Source: Candidatus Liptonbacteria bacterium (lineage in GTDB: Bacteria; Patescibacteriota; Minisyncoccia; UBA6257; 2-01-FULL-56-20). Taken from it: a stretch of 37,430 nucleotides of DNA. The notes under the pieces are model-generated. The model was not told the DNA's origin, made no database searches, and saw nothing but the letters and a program-made list of their open reading frames with translations. The stretch is taken from assembly GCA_016867315.1 (NCBI GenBank), contig VGJV01000004.1:1-37430 (forward strand), given 5' to 3'. Every line of letters starts with the position of its first letter. Position 1 is the first letter of the stretch. Of this stretch, positions 1 through 6,997 are shown in pieces. The translations under genes were made by a program, and so were the position numbers.

Positions 1-1
1 A

Positions 2-1399
2 GCTGGTGCAGTTGACGGTACCTTCACTTCCAACACTCGCCCTCCTTCTAGGTTGCAGTTCTTCACCAACACAGCCAACAGCACTCAAACCGAGCGTATG
101 AGAATAGATGCGAGCGGCAACGTCGGCGTCAACACGACGGACGTCGAAGCGGTCACCGGCTCCTACCGCAACATCCATCTGGGCGGCATGCCGGCGATCA
201 GCTACCACACGAGCAACCGCGCGGTGGGGATCAGCGACAACGCCTACATCGGCTCGGATACCAACTGGAAGTACCGCACGGCGGCCTCGGCGGCGATGAT
301 GGAGGCGGCCACCGGCGCGTTTACCGTCTATACGGCCGGTTGTAGCAGTTGCTCCATAGATGCGACGGTGCCCTGGACCGCCCAGTTGACGGTCTTGAAC
401 GACGGCAAGGTCGGCATCGGGACGCCGGGGCCACAAAAAATGCTCGATATTCTCGGCGGCGATGCAATGATTCGCTCCACGTCCGACACGGGTACTGCAA
501 CACTCAACTTTGGCAGTACAAGCTATTATCCACGCGCTTCAATTCGTTCTACTGGAATCGCTGGCGGTGACGCAACGCTTTCTCTCTGGACGAGAACAGG
601 AGGAACAGAGTACGAAAGGATAAAGATTTTACAAGACGGCAAAGTCGGCATCGGGACGCCGGGGCCAAGCTATAAATTGGACGTTGCCTCGGGCGGCTCG
701 ACCACGGCGCGATTCGGGACCATGCCCTCCGACACCGTGATCTTCGGCGGAGGAGCCGGGAAAATTACGGTGGGGACGATCGATCCAGTATTCAACATCG
801 AAGGGATCGCATATTCGACCTACACCCCCGACAACGTGGGCGGGGTGCGTACACAGACCACAGGCAAAGTAGTCCTCACCGCAACCAAAAACCCCGCTTT
901 GGGCGGGGCTTCGGTTGAATCTCGGAATAGTCCGAGAAACCCTGGGTTGGTACCTAACGCTACTATAACAAGCGGAATATTTTTGTCAAATCAGTGTGTG
1001 AATAACCTCGAGGGCCGTGGACCCGCGGGGAATTGCACCCCGGAGACCATGGTACCAACCCAAGGCTCGGACTATCCCGGGCCCACGGCTCCTTCATTAT
1101 ACCAGTACGTAATTGACTTTTCCGCCGCGGAGACGGGTTCCGATCTGTGGCTCTTCCGGAAAACCTCGAATTTCGGGGCTAAAACGGCCTGGGAGCGGCT
1201 TTCCGTGCTCCTTACGCCCGAAGGGGAAGCGAAGACGTGGTATACGCTCGATCCTGCGACAGAAACCATCACGCTCTCCGCCGATAGCCCCGTGGCGGTA
1301 TCCTACCAACTCTCCGCTCCCCGCGTGGATTACAAGAAATGGGGGAATCTGAACCACGATGGAGTAGAAGGGATCAATGTCTCGGAATTCGAAGAATGA
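2..1399 (+). CDS. Surface or tail-fibre-like repeat protein, C-terminal part (5' end lies outside the window)
   Basis: The frame is open from base 2 and ends at 1399, so only the C-terminal ~465 residues are visible; the TTG at 53 is not a credible start. The protein carries a short recurrent motif, seen degenerate as GNVGVNTTD and twice as DGKVGIGTPGP followed by a KLDV/MLDI-like strand. Such motifs are typical of long extracellular beta-structured proteins of Parcubacteria and of phage tail-fibre-like proteins. The last 120 residues are rich in Trp, Ser and Thr and end in GVEGINVSEFEE. The middle of this part holds a hairpin-rich DNA stretch (about 880-1075) that may be a later insertion. 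The function is inferred to be surface attachment or display; no enzyme motif is visible. A decayed relative of its C-terminus lies at 2567-2626. Confidence 0.7.
   Translation, partial: AGAVDGTFTSNTRPPSRLQFFTNTANSTQTERMRIDASGNVGVNTTDVEAVTGSYRNIHLGGMPAISYHTSNRAVGISDNAYIGSDTNWKYRTAASAAMMEAATGAFTVYTAGCSSCSIDATVPWTAQLTVLNDGKVGIGTPGPQKMLDILGGDAMIRSTSDTGTATLNFGSTSYYPRASIRSTGIAGGDATLSLWTRTGGTEYERIKILQDGKVGIGTPGPSYKLDVASGGSTTARFGTMPSDTVIFGGGAGKITVGTIDPVFNIEGIAYSTYTPDNVGGVRTQTTGKVVLTATKNPALGGASVESRNSPRNPGLVPNATITSGIFLSNQCVNNLEGRGPAGNCTPETMVPTQGSDYPGPTAPSLYQYVIDFSAAETGSDLWLFRKTSNFGAKTAWERLSVLLTPEGEAKTWYTLDPATETITLSADSPVAVSYQLSAPRVDYKKWGNLNHDGVEGINVSEFEE
931..1071. repeat. Long imperfect inverted repeat inside the surface-protein gene
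   Basis: The left arm (931-954, ending GGGTTGGTACC) is complementary to the right arm (1051-1071, starting GGTACCAACCC and ending CTCGGA). Small hairpins sit directly upstream: CCCCGC/GCGGGG at about 890-910 and TCGGA/TCCGA at about 921-935. The reading frame stays open through all of it. The encoded segment is rich in Asn, Pro and Gly and contains two Cys, unlike the flanking repeats. Confidence 0.6.
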
Positions 1400-1573
1400 G
1401 TTTTACGATGCAAGATGGGCATTTTCCTGTATCCGAAATTGCCTTGGTGTTGAGTGTTACAAGCATCGTTTTTATGTCACGAATGGCAGGGGTAGAGGTC
1501 AAAATATGCGAAACTCGTGCGATACGACTCTCAAAATTTCGTGATATGGAAAAAACCAAAAGGGCGAAATTCA

Positions 1574-1601
1574 TTGACTTTCCATCTCTACACACTAGAG
1601 T
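1574..1601 (+). promoter_or_regulatory. Promoter of hicB, apparently leaderless
   Basis: TTGACT (1574-1579), a 16-base spacer and TAGAGT (1596-1601) form a good sigma-70-type promoter. Only six bases separate the -10 box from the hicB ATG at 1608, so transcription should start at or next to the start codon. The 200 bases upstream (1400-1573) hold no recognisable gene. Confidence 0.55.
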
Positions 1602-1607
1602 GATTCT

Positions 1608-1811
1608 ATGAAATATCTTATCGTGCTTCGGAAAAGTAAATATGGCTATGATGCGCATGTTCCGGCGCTTCCAGGATGTCACAGTCAGGGGGATACTAAA
1701 CGCGAAGCACTCGCAAATCTTAAAGATGCAATTCTCACGTACCTCTCGATGGATGCAGAAGACAACGAAGGAAAAACAGAAGTACGAGAGCTGGAAGTCG
1801 CAGTCCCGTAG
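1608..1811 (+). CDS. hicB: HicB-family antitoxin
   Basis: This 67-residue protein has the compact HicB fold signature: an N-terminal strand (YLIVLRKSKYGYDAHVPALP), the PGCHSQGDT turn, and the helix EALANLKDAILTYL. HicB antitoxins bind and silence the HicA mRNA interferase; many also carry a DNA-binding tail, but this one stops right after the core (ELEVAVP), so autoregulation through a C-terminal domain is not expected. Its stop codon overlaps the GTG start of the downstream hicA by one base (TAGTG), so the pair is translationally coupled. The antitoxin-first order is the less common arrangement. The partner toxin is truncated (next entry), so this may be an orphaned antitoxin. Confidence 0.85.
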   Translation: MKYLIVLRKSKYGYDAHVPALPGCHSQGDTKREALANLKDAILTYLSMDAEDNEGKTEVRELEVAVP

Positions 1812-1972
1812 TGCTCTTTACGGATCTTTCCTCGGACAGAGTGGTGCGCGCTTTTGAAAAAGCCGGTTTTTGGGTAGCAAAAAGCCGCGGCAAGAAGCAC
1901 ATCGGCATGACCGACGGGAAACGGCGACTTACTATCCCGCGGCATCCGCGAATAAACCCGTACACGCTTCGC
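1811..1972 (+). pseudogene. hicA: HicA-type mRNA interferase, 3'-truncated
   Basis: From a GTG start the frame encodes 54 residues of a clear HicA: SSDRVVRAFEKAGFWVAKS, the catalytic-type His in GKKHIG (about residue 30), then RRLTIPRHPRINPYTLR. HicA normally continues with a second helix of roughly 15 residues. Here the frame runs into unrelated, Cys- and Ser-rich out-of-frame sequence and stays open to 2329, overlapping the next gene in another frame. The catalytic His is present but the C-terminal helix is lost, so activity is doubtful. The break coincides with the start of the S23-like gene at 2004, which suggests that a deletion or insertion joined the two. Confidence is high for the HicA identity and moderate for inactivation. 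Confidence 0.7.
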
Positions 1973-2003
1973 ACAACCTCTACAAATAAACTTTTCTCTT
2001 GTT

Positions 2004-2420
2004 GTGCACAGATTTTCTCCAAAAAAGCCAGTCCGCAGTTTCCGCGATCTCGAAGTGTATCAGGCGACCCTCGCGTGCTCGGTGATTGTGGCGAAAGACG
2101 TATATCCGAAGCTCGAAAAATTAGCATGTCCGTTTGCGGAAGCGATGACGGACACCGCGCGGGGAATACCCTTATCCCTCGCCACGGGACACTCTTTGCG
2201 CTTCGGCGACCACGCAACGGCAATTTTGATTCTCGAACGGGCGATGGCGGGGTGCAACAAAATGGCAGTGTATCTCGAACACGCGAAGGGCATATACGGC
2301 CCGAAGCTCGACGCCTCGCTCCTCGATGATCTCGTAGGGCGGTATGAGGCCGCCCGCGTGAAGATTTTCCGGCTCGGAAAAGCGTGGCAGAAGTTTACGC
2401 CTCCGCGTCCCCGTGCCTGA
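2004..2420 (+). CDS. Four-helix-bundle (S23/Avd-like) protein
   Basis: This 138-residue protein begins at a GTG and opens with KPVRSFRDLEVYQATLACSVIV, followed by helices separated by short turns (KDVYPKLEKLACPFAEAM, LRFGDHATAILILERAMAG, LDDLVGRYEAARVKIFRLGKAWQKF). This resembles the S23/diversity-generating-retroelement accessory family, four-helix proteins common in Parcubacteria and first noted in intervening sequences of 23S rRNA. Their cellular role is mostly unknown. The start overlaps the out-of-frame tail of the truncated hicA, so the gene may have arrived by the event that damaged it. No ribosome binding site is obvious. Confidence 0.6.
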   Translation: MHRFSPKKPVRSFRDLEVYQATLACSVIVAKDVYPKLEKLACPFAEAMTDTARGIPLSLATGHSLRFGDHATAILILERAMAGCNKMAVYLEHAKGIYGPKLDASLLDDLVGRYEAARVKIFRLGKAWQKFTPPRPRA

Positions 2421-2566
2421 TATTGCCACTCGCGTTGAGCCGAAGGCATGTCGAGACGCGCGCTTGTGCATTGAGCTGGCGGGATGATTTGATACAATAC
2501 AATACAATGGAGACAAGGGTTTAAATTGCAAAGCAATGGAAAATATAGGCATTGGGACGCGCCGCC

Positions 2567-2626
2567 GCGAAGTGGACCAATGAGTCGAAAGACGGCGTGG
2601 AAGGATTGGTCGTGCCGGAGGAATAA
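2567..2626 (+). pseudogene. Decayed C-terminus of a surface-protein paralogue
   Basis: Read in frame, these bases give AKWTNESKDGVEGLVVPEE and a stop. The end of the gene at 2-1399 reads KKWGNLNHDGVEGINVSEFEE and a stop. The shared KW-N-DGVEG-V-EE pattern at a stop codon suggests a leftover of a duplicated surface gene. A nearby GGCATTGGGACG (2548-2559), in another frame, resembles the DNA of the GIGTPGP repeat. Confidence 0.5.
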
Positions 2627-2630
2627 ATAA

Positions 2631-2664
2631 GAAAATAGAAAGTAGAAATATAGAAAATAGAAGC
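2631..2664. repeat. Heptad tract, GAAAATA/GAAAGTA type
   Basis: Degenerate 7-base units (GAAAATA, GAAAGTA, GAAATAT) repeat head to tail in the gap before the signal-peptidase-like gene. Confidence 0.6.
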
Positions 2665-2788
2665 AATGCTTAGGGACTACTTTAAAATAAATCGATCCCG
2701 CGTACGCGGGGATCTCGGAGGCCGAAGGTGAATTCCCAAATTATAAATAAAGCGAAAATACTTGTCCACAGTTAGGTTTGAGTCGGTT

Positions 2789-2797
2789 TGTTAGAAT
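2789..2797 (+). promoter_or_regulatory. Extended -10 promoter of the signal-peptidase-like gene
   Basis: TG-T-TAGAAT ends six bases before the ATG at 2804. No convincing -35 is present. The spacing implies a leaderless transcript, and no Shine-Dalgarno sequence lies in those six bases. Confidence 0.5.
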
Positions 2798-2803
2798 TAA
2801 CCC

Positions 2804-3403
2804 ATGGACTTAATCAAAAAACATCTACCAATACTCATCGCCGCTATTTTAGGTGGTATAATCGGCGCAATCGTAATGCGAAATCTCATTCCTCCTCCCG
2901 CGCCGCAGAGTGGAGGCGGCTTCACTTTCAAGGGGGGAGAGGCCCAACCGATAGACTGCAAAACCACGGAAGAAAAAATGACGATCGCAGGCAGTTCGCT
3001 CGCAGGAATATTGAAAGACGGGCAGGAAGTGAAAGTGATAAAAGGATACTACAACTGTAAGGATGCCAACCGCGGCGACGTGGTGGTCTACGGCTATGCG
3101 GGAGGCACGCAGCCGCTCGCGAAGGTGGTAAAGGCCATTCCGAATGACAAGCTCGAACTCAAAAAGAGCGGCGCGGGCTGGAACATTTTAGTGAACGGCG
3201 CGCCGGCGAAAACTTCCGGCGGAACTCCTTACAACATCAGCGAGCAGGGTTTCCGTTTGCTTTCGCTCTACATCAAAGATTATGGGGGAGTAGTGCCCGG
3301 AAACGCGCATTTGATCATGGGCGACGAAATAGGGGGTTCGCTCGACAGCACGCGCTTCGGGTTGGTGGATAAGAGCGACTTTATAGGCAAAGTTGCGCGG
3401 TAG
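2804..3403 (+). CDS. Signal peptidase I-like membrane protein (S26 family)
   Basis: This 199-residue protein has one N-terminal membrane segment (about residues 8-25), then a periplasmic-side domain with the S26 boxes in order: GSSLAGIL (nucleophile Ser at about 64-65), NRGDVVVY (90-96), LAKVVKAIPND (general-base Lys at about 107), VNG (130-132), and GDEIGGSLDSTRFG (173-186) before a final GK. Type I signal peptidases cut signal peptides from exported proteins at the outer face of the membrane. The usual SM dipeptide is SL here and the domain is compact, so it may be a specialised peptidase. It stands at the head of a cassette of surface proteins, which makes them plausible substrates. Confidence 0.75.
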   Translation: MDLIKKHLPILIAAILGGIIGAIVMRNLIPPPAPQSGGGFTFKGGEAQPIDCKTTEEKMTIAGSSLAGILKDGQEVKVIKGYYNCKDANRGDVVVYGYAGGTQPLAKVVKAIPNDKLELKKSGAGWNILVNGAPAKTSGGTPYNISEQGFRLLSLYIKDYGGVVPGNAHLIMGDEIGGSLDSTRFGLVDKSDFIGKVAR

Positions 3404-3406
3404 CGC

Positions 3407-3475
3407 GAATGAGAATCAGGAATTAAGAAGCAAGAATCAAGACGTAGGAAGTATGAATAAAGAAACAGGAAGCAC
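3407..3475. repeat. Heptad tract, GAATCAA/GAAGTAT type
   Basis: About ten 7-base units run from just after the signal-peptidase stop into the first codons of the next gene, for example GAATCAG, GAATTAA, GAAGCAA, GAATCAA, GAAGTAT, GAAACAG. The start ATG of the S23-like gene lies inside it. Confidence 0.75.
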
Positions 3476-3851
3476 GGCACCACATAAGATTAAAAATTTT
3501 ACTGATATTATCGCATGGCAGGAAGCACATACATTAGTACTCATGATATATCGAATCACCAAAAAATTTCCGAAAGAAGAACTATTTTCGCTTGTAGATC
3601 AAATGCGCCGGTGCATAATATCCGTTTCTTCTAATATCGCGGAAGGATTTGGAAGGCAGTCATATCGAGAGAAGATACAGTTTTATTCTATAGCACAGGG
3701 CTCTGTGGCAGAACTCCAAAGTCAGCTCTATGCAGGAAAAGATTTAGGATATGTTTCCGCTGGTGATTTTGGTGTTGCCTATGAGCAATCGATAAAAGTT
3801 AATAAACTGGTGAATGGTTTAATTAAGGGGGCGCGTCTTATAAGCGCTTGA
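3453..3851 (+). CDS. Four-helix-bundle (S23-type) protein
   Basis: Start chosen at the ATG at 3453, because the upstream in-frame GTG would add only heptad-repeat sequence. The 132-residue protein matches the S23 family closely: IIAWQEAHTLVLMIYRITKKFP, the conserved LVDQMRRCIISVSSNIAEGF segment, and SYREKIQFYSIAQGSVAELQSQL. These proteins form four-helix bundles, often pentameric, with unresolved function. It lies between the signal-peptidase-like gene and the glycine-rich cluster on the same strand, with heptad tracts on both sides. It is more canonical than the S23-like protein at 2004. Confidence 0.85.
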   Translation: MNKETGSTAPHKIKNFTDIIAWQEAHTLVLMIYRITKKFPKEELFSLVDQMRRCIISVSSNIAEGFGRQSYREKIQFYSIAQGSVAELQSQLYAGKDLGYVSAGDFGVAYEQSIKVNKLVNGLIKGARLISA

Positions 3852-3908
3852 TTCCTAATTCATATCCATGAATAACCGCCTGATTCCTACTTCCTTATTC
3901 CTTATTCT
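3849..3908. repeat. Heptad tract, TTCCTAC/TTCCTTA type
   Basis: Units such as TTCCTAA, TTCCTAC and TTCCTTA repeat with a 7-base period across the end of the S23 gene and into the first 40 bases of the first glycine-rich gene. The word is the complement-type counterpart of the tract at 3407. Confidence 0.6.
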
Positions 3909-4818
3909 CGGTGTTGCGATAGGCCTTTTTTCCGTATATTTCCTTCGCAACACACCTTTTGTGCGCGGTGCCGCAGGCGGTGTGATTACTATTAGCGCGA
4001 GAATTGCGGGTCTTCCGATTCCCAATGCGGATGAGGAAGTGGCGACTATTAATTATCTCCAATCCAAGCCGGCGGTAGGAAAATGGCGTTCTCAAGTGTT
4101 CACTTCGAACGGCACGTTCACGGTGCCTACGGGAGTGACGAGGGTATGGGTTACCGCCTGGGGCGGCGGAGGTGGAGGAGGAGGCGGATATAACTGCAGT
4201 GGAAACGCGTATCACGGCGGCGGAGGCGGGAGCGGGGAAATGGTGTATCGCCAAGGAGTGGATGTGAGTGCGGGTGGGGCCATCGCAGTAACGGTAGGGC
4301 CAGCCGGTACGGGAGGTTCGGGGGCTTCGGGTTCGAATGGCACAGCCGGAGGCACCTCGACCTTCGTTGCTACAAGTATCACGATATCTGTCGCGGGAGG
4401 TGGATTTGGAAGATCCGGAGCGTGCAATGCCTCGAATGCTACAGGAGGGTCGGGTGGAGGACCGCTTGGAGGGCCAGGAGGTGCGTCATATTCTACGGCT
4501 GGTGCACTGGGTAGCTCTACACTGATTCGGATTGGAGGCGGAGGAGGCGGAGCGCAAAATGCTTCAGGCTCCTTTATGGGACCTTTTGCGGGAGGTCTTC
4601 CAGGTTCAATTAATTCTGGGGGTGGGGGCGCGGCGGGATTAAGAGGTCCAGGGGGGCGCGGCGGAAACTCAGATTTTGCGAGCACCTGCACCGCAGGACA
4701 AAGTGCTTCTTCGACGAGCGGGGCTGGAGGCGGCGGAGGAGGAGGGGTAAACAGCGGGACTGGCTGTAACGGTGGAGACGGCGGCGCCGGGGGAGTATTA
4801 GTCGAATGGGTGGAATAA
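3868..4818 (+). CDS. Glycine-rich surface protein 1
   Basis: This 316-residue protein has a short N-terminus and one membrane segment (about residues 5-25), then VITISARIAGLPIPN, then a strand-rich hinge VFTSNGTFTVPTGVTRVWVT leading into AWGGGGGGGGG. The rest is over 40 percent Gly with Ser, Ala and Thr, ending GVLVEWVE. The FTVPTGV-x-x-VWVTAWGGGG entry motif is shared by phage tail-fibre and adhesin glycine-rich domains, which fold as packed polyglycine-II helices in known examples. A membrane-anchored, outward-facing adhesin or pilus-like role is inferred. First of four tandem paralogues. Confidence 0.75.
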   Translation: MNNRLIPTSLFLILGVAIGLFSVYFLRNTPFVRGAAGGVITISARIAGLPIPNADEEVATINYLQSKPAVGKWRSQVFTSNGTFTVPTGVTRVWVTAWGGGGGGGGGYNCSGNAYHGGGGGSGEMVYRQGVDVSAGGAIAVTVGPAGTGGSGASGSNGTAGGTSTFVATSITISVAGGGFGRSGACNASNATGGSGGGPLGGPGGASYSTAGALGSSTLIRIGGGGGGAQNASGSFMGPFAGGLPGSINSGGGGAAGLRGPGGRGGNSDFASTCTAGQSASSTSGAGGGGGGGVNSGTGCNGGDGGAGGVLVEWVE

Positions 4819-4831
4819 TTTCCGAAGGAGT

Positions 4832-4861
4832 GAGAATTAAGAATCATGAATCAAGAAATAA
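4832..4861. repeat. Heptad tract, GAATCAT/GAATCAA type
   Basis: Units GAATTAA, GAATCAT, GAATCAA, GAAATAA span the start codon of glycine-rich protein 2 and encode part of its N-terminus (MNQEIK). Confidence 0.7.
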
Positions 4862-5883
4862 AACATAAGGGGCCGGAATCAAGAAGGAGTTTTCGGTTGA
4901 TTTGTGCTCCTAAATTCTTGCTTCTTTTTGCGGGCGGCATCGCTCTCGTGTGGCTGGGGATTGTAGCACCGCCTCTCGTAAAAGGACAGGCAATCAAAGT
5001 GATCACCATTTCCGCGCGCGTTACGGGAGTTTCTCCTCCTACAGCGTCGGGGGACGCGCTCACGTTGGAATATTTTCAATTGCAGAGTGTAACTGCCTCC
5101 AGTAAATCACAAACCTTTACCTCGAATGGCACGTTCACAGTGCCCACGGGAGTGTCTTTGATATGGGTCACCGCCTGGGGCGGCGGCGGCGGAGGAGGAG
5201 GATCAACCGGATTTCCGCCACCAAACAGCGGAGGGTCTACTGTCGGCGGAGGCGGAGGCGGCAGCGGCGCAGTGGTGTATAAAATGCCGCTCAACGTAAG
5301 CGGCGGACAACAATACTCAGTTACAATTGGAAACGGGGGGAATGGCGGGGTAAATGTTTCTTTTCCATCTTGGGGAGACTCCTCCGGTACCGATGGTGGA
5401 GATACTAAGTTCGGTGACCTCATAGTCGCCCAGGGAGGAAAAGGGGGACCGCAAGCCAGTCAGCAAAGAGGAGGTGTAGGAGGAGGTGGGGGAGGTAGAG
5501 GAGGGCTTAACACTTCTGGAAATACTGACGGTCGGGCTGGTTACCAAACCCCTTTTGGAGTGGGAGGATCGGGAGGAGGAAGCGGAGGAAATGGAGGATA
5601 TGCAGACGCAGGAAAGGGAGGTCCTATGCCCCCATTTGCAGGAGGAACCAAAGGTTCAACGGGCAATATTGGAGGTTTATGTAATTATGTGTCCGGCGGC
5701 GGTGGAGGCGGCGGAGGGTTTCGAGGCGCGGGAGGCAACGGAGGGAATTACCACACGAACGGGTCCGGGGCAGTGACGAATACTGGAGCCGGAGGAGGGG
5801 GGGGAGGGTCCGGTTGTAACTTCGGTAACACCATTGGCGGTGGAGGAGGAGCCGGAGGCGTAATCGTCGAATGGACGGAATAG
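4846..5883 (+). CDS. Glycine-rich surface protein 2
   Basis: This 345-residue paralogue has a longer basic N-terminus (MNQEIKHKGPESRRSFRLI), a membrane segment (about 22-42), the VITISARVTGVSPPT segment, then TFTSNGTFTVPTGVSLIWVT and AWGGGGGGGG. The C-terminus GVIVEWTE matches that of protein 1 (GVLVEWVE). The basic residues before the membrane segment are encoded partly by heptad-repeat DNA, so the cytoplasmic tail length may drift among paralogues. Its FGDLIVAQGGKGGPQASQ segment, midway through the domain, is the most sequence-complex portion. It follows protein 1 by 27 bases and is probably co-transcribed. Confidence 0.75.
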   Translation: MNQEIKHKGPESRRSFRLICAPKFLLLFAGGIALVWLGIVAPPLVKGQAIKVITISARVTGVSPPTASGDALTLEYFQLQSVTASSKSQTFTSNGTFTVPTGVSLIWVTAWGGGGGGGGSTGFPPPNSGGSTVGGGGGGSGAVVYKMPLNVSGGQQYSVTIGNGGNGGVNVSFPSWGDSSGTDGGDTKFGDLIVAQGGKGGPQASQQRGGVGGGGGGRGGLNTSGNTDGRAGYQTPFGVGGSGGGSGGNGGYADAGKGGPMPPFAGGTKGSTGNIGGLCNYVSGGGGGGGGFRGAGGNGGNYHTNGSGAVTNTGAGGGGGGSGCNFGNTIGGGGGAGGVIVEWTE

Positions 5884-5895
5884 TGTGAAAAAATA

Positions 5896-5930
5896 GAATC
5901 CAGAATTAGGAATCATGAACCAGGAAGTAA
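5896..5930. repeat. Heptad tract, GAATCCA/GAATTAG type
   Basis: Units GAATCCA, GAATTAG, GAATCAT, GAACCAG, GAAGTAA run across the start codon of glycine-rich protein 3. Confidence 0.7.
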
Positions 5931-6907
5931 AACATGCGGATCAGGAATTAAACGAACTCCAGCCCAAAAGAAATAAAAGGCAGGCGCTTGCTTCCTTTTT
6001 CCTGCTTCTTGCTTCTATGACCGTCGGCTTCCTCGGTGCGCACTACTTGGTGAGAGGAGCGTCGGGCGGAGTGATCACTATATCCGCGAGACTCACCGGA
6101 ATCTTGACTCCAACCCAGTCGAGTGATCTTGTCACGCGAGGCTATGTGAACACGCAATCAGGCGGGGGAGGAAGGTTGAAATCCCAAACTATTAACACCT
6201 CGAGTACCTTTACAGCCCCGACGGGAGTTTCTTTGGTATGGGTTACTGCATGGGGAGGAGGCGGAGGTGGAGGAGGAGGCTGGTATTTAGGCAATTATTG
6301 TTGCGGCGGCGGCGGAGGTGGCGGCGGAGCGGCAATATTCAGAGTGCCTATGAACACTATTTCCGGCGCCTCAATTACAGTAACGATTGGAGCGGGAGGA
6401 GCGGGCGGCGCAGGGGGGAGTAGCGGCACTGGTGGAGTCGCAGGCGGAACCACTACGGTGGTAGGCACGCTCACGCTCTCTGCAGGTGGCGGTGGTGGGG
6501 GAGATTTTATAGGTTCTGGCGGGACAGGAGGGGGAGGGGCCTTGGGAGGAGCCGGAGGACCTTTTGTATTTGAACAAGGCACTACTCAGGGGAGACCTGG
6601 AATGAGCCCCTCGAGCACGCTGGTGGCGATGGGAGGAGGCGGGGGCGGAGGGGGGTTAGGAAACTATGCAATCCCGGGAGGTACAGGCGGAAGAGTAGGG
6701 AACTATGCCGGAGCGTCAGGTACCACGTGTATTACCGGTTCTACAGGGGGAGGTGGATCTAGTTTTGCCGGATCAGGAGGGACGGGTGGATGCACTGTTG
6801 GAAATAACGCCGCTGCGAATACCGGCGCTGGCGGAGGAGGAGGGGCAGGGAACAGTTCAGGAGGCACCGGCGGTTCCGGTGGCGTCATTTTGGAATGGGT
6901 GGAATAA
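5915..6907 (+). CDS. Glycine-rich surface protein 3
   Basis: This 330-residue paralogue has a charged N-terminus (MNQEVKHADQELNELQPKRN), a membrane segment (about 25-45), VITISARLTGILTPTQ, then TINTSSTFTAPTGVSLVWVT and AWGGGGGGGGG. The Gly domain contains a CC pair in YCCGGGG and ends GGVILEWVE. Architecture and order are the same as in its neighbours, so the set probably arose by tandem duplication and divergence. Export through Sec with the membrane segment kept as an anchor is inferred, because no clean signal-peptidase site follows the segment (it continues GAHYLVRGASGG). Confidence 0.75.
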   Translation: MNQEVKHADQELNELQPKRNKRQALASFFLLLASMTVGFLGAHYLVRGASGGVITISARLTGILTPTQSSDLVTRGYVNTQSGGGGRLKSQTINTSSTFTAPTGVSLVWVTAWGGGGGGGGGWYLGNYCCGGGGGGGGAAIFRVPMNTISGASITVTIGAGGAGGAGGSSGTGGVAGGTTTVVGTLTLSAGGGGGGDFIGSGGTGGGGALGGAGGPFVFEQGTTQGRPGMSPSSTLVAMGGGGGGGGLGNYAIPGGTGGRVGNYAGASGTTCITGSTGGGGSSFAGSGGTGGCTVGNNAAANTGAGGGGGAGNSSGGTGGSGGVILEWVE

Positions 6908-6910
6908 AAT

Positions 6911-6997
6911 CAGGAATCAAGAAGTAAGAATCATGAATAAACAATCAAAAAGCACGAATCAAGAAGGAGGAATCAAGAAGCATGAATCAAGAAGTAT
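6911..6997. repeat. Heptad tract that becomes coding
   Basis: GAATCAA, GAAGTAA, GAATCAT, GAATAAA units run for almost 90 bases through the start of glycine-rich protein 4. The first ~22 residues of that protein, rich in Asn, Gln, Glu, Lys and Ser, are heptad DNA read as codons. Confidence 0.75.

Larger units (their letters stand above)
2421..2803. other. Gene-poor stretch with decayed sequence
   Basis: These 383 bases hold a short remnant of the surface-protein C-terminus (2567-2626), an A-rich heptad tract (2631-2664) and the extended -10 of the next gene (2789-2797). A TTGTCCACA at 2762-2770 resembles a DnaA box with one mismatch. No intact gene is visible. Confidence 0.6.

Noticed and set aside
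1339-1611. A 90-residue open frame after the surface protein
   Set aside because: It overlaps the surface-protein end and the hicB promoter, has no recognisable motif and atypical composition. Treated as non-coding.
2762-2770. A replication origin near 2.76 kb
   Set aside because: Only one imperfect DnaA-box-like word (TTGTCCACA) is present, with no cluster, AT-rich unwinding region, dnaA or dnaN gene.
4212-4847. Long Pro-rich open frames on the minus strand across the glycine-rich genes
   Set aside because: They are the antisense of Gly codons (GGN read as NCC, i.e. Pro-rich). No start context, and the plus-strand proteins are clearly conserved among four paralogues.
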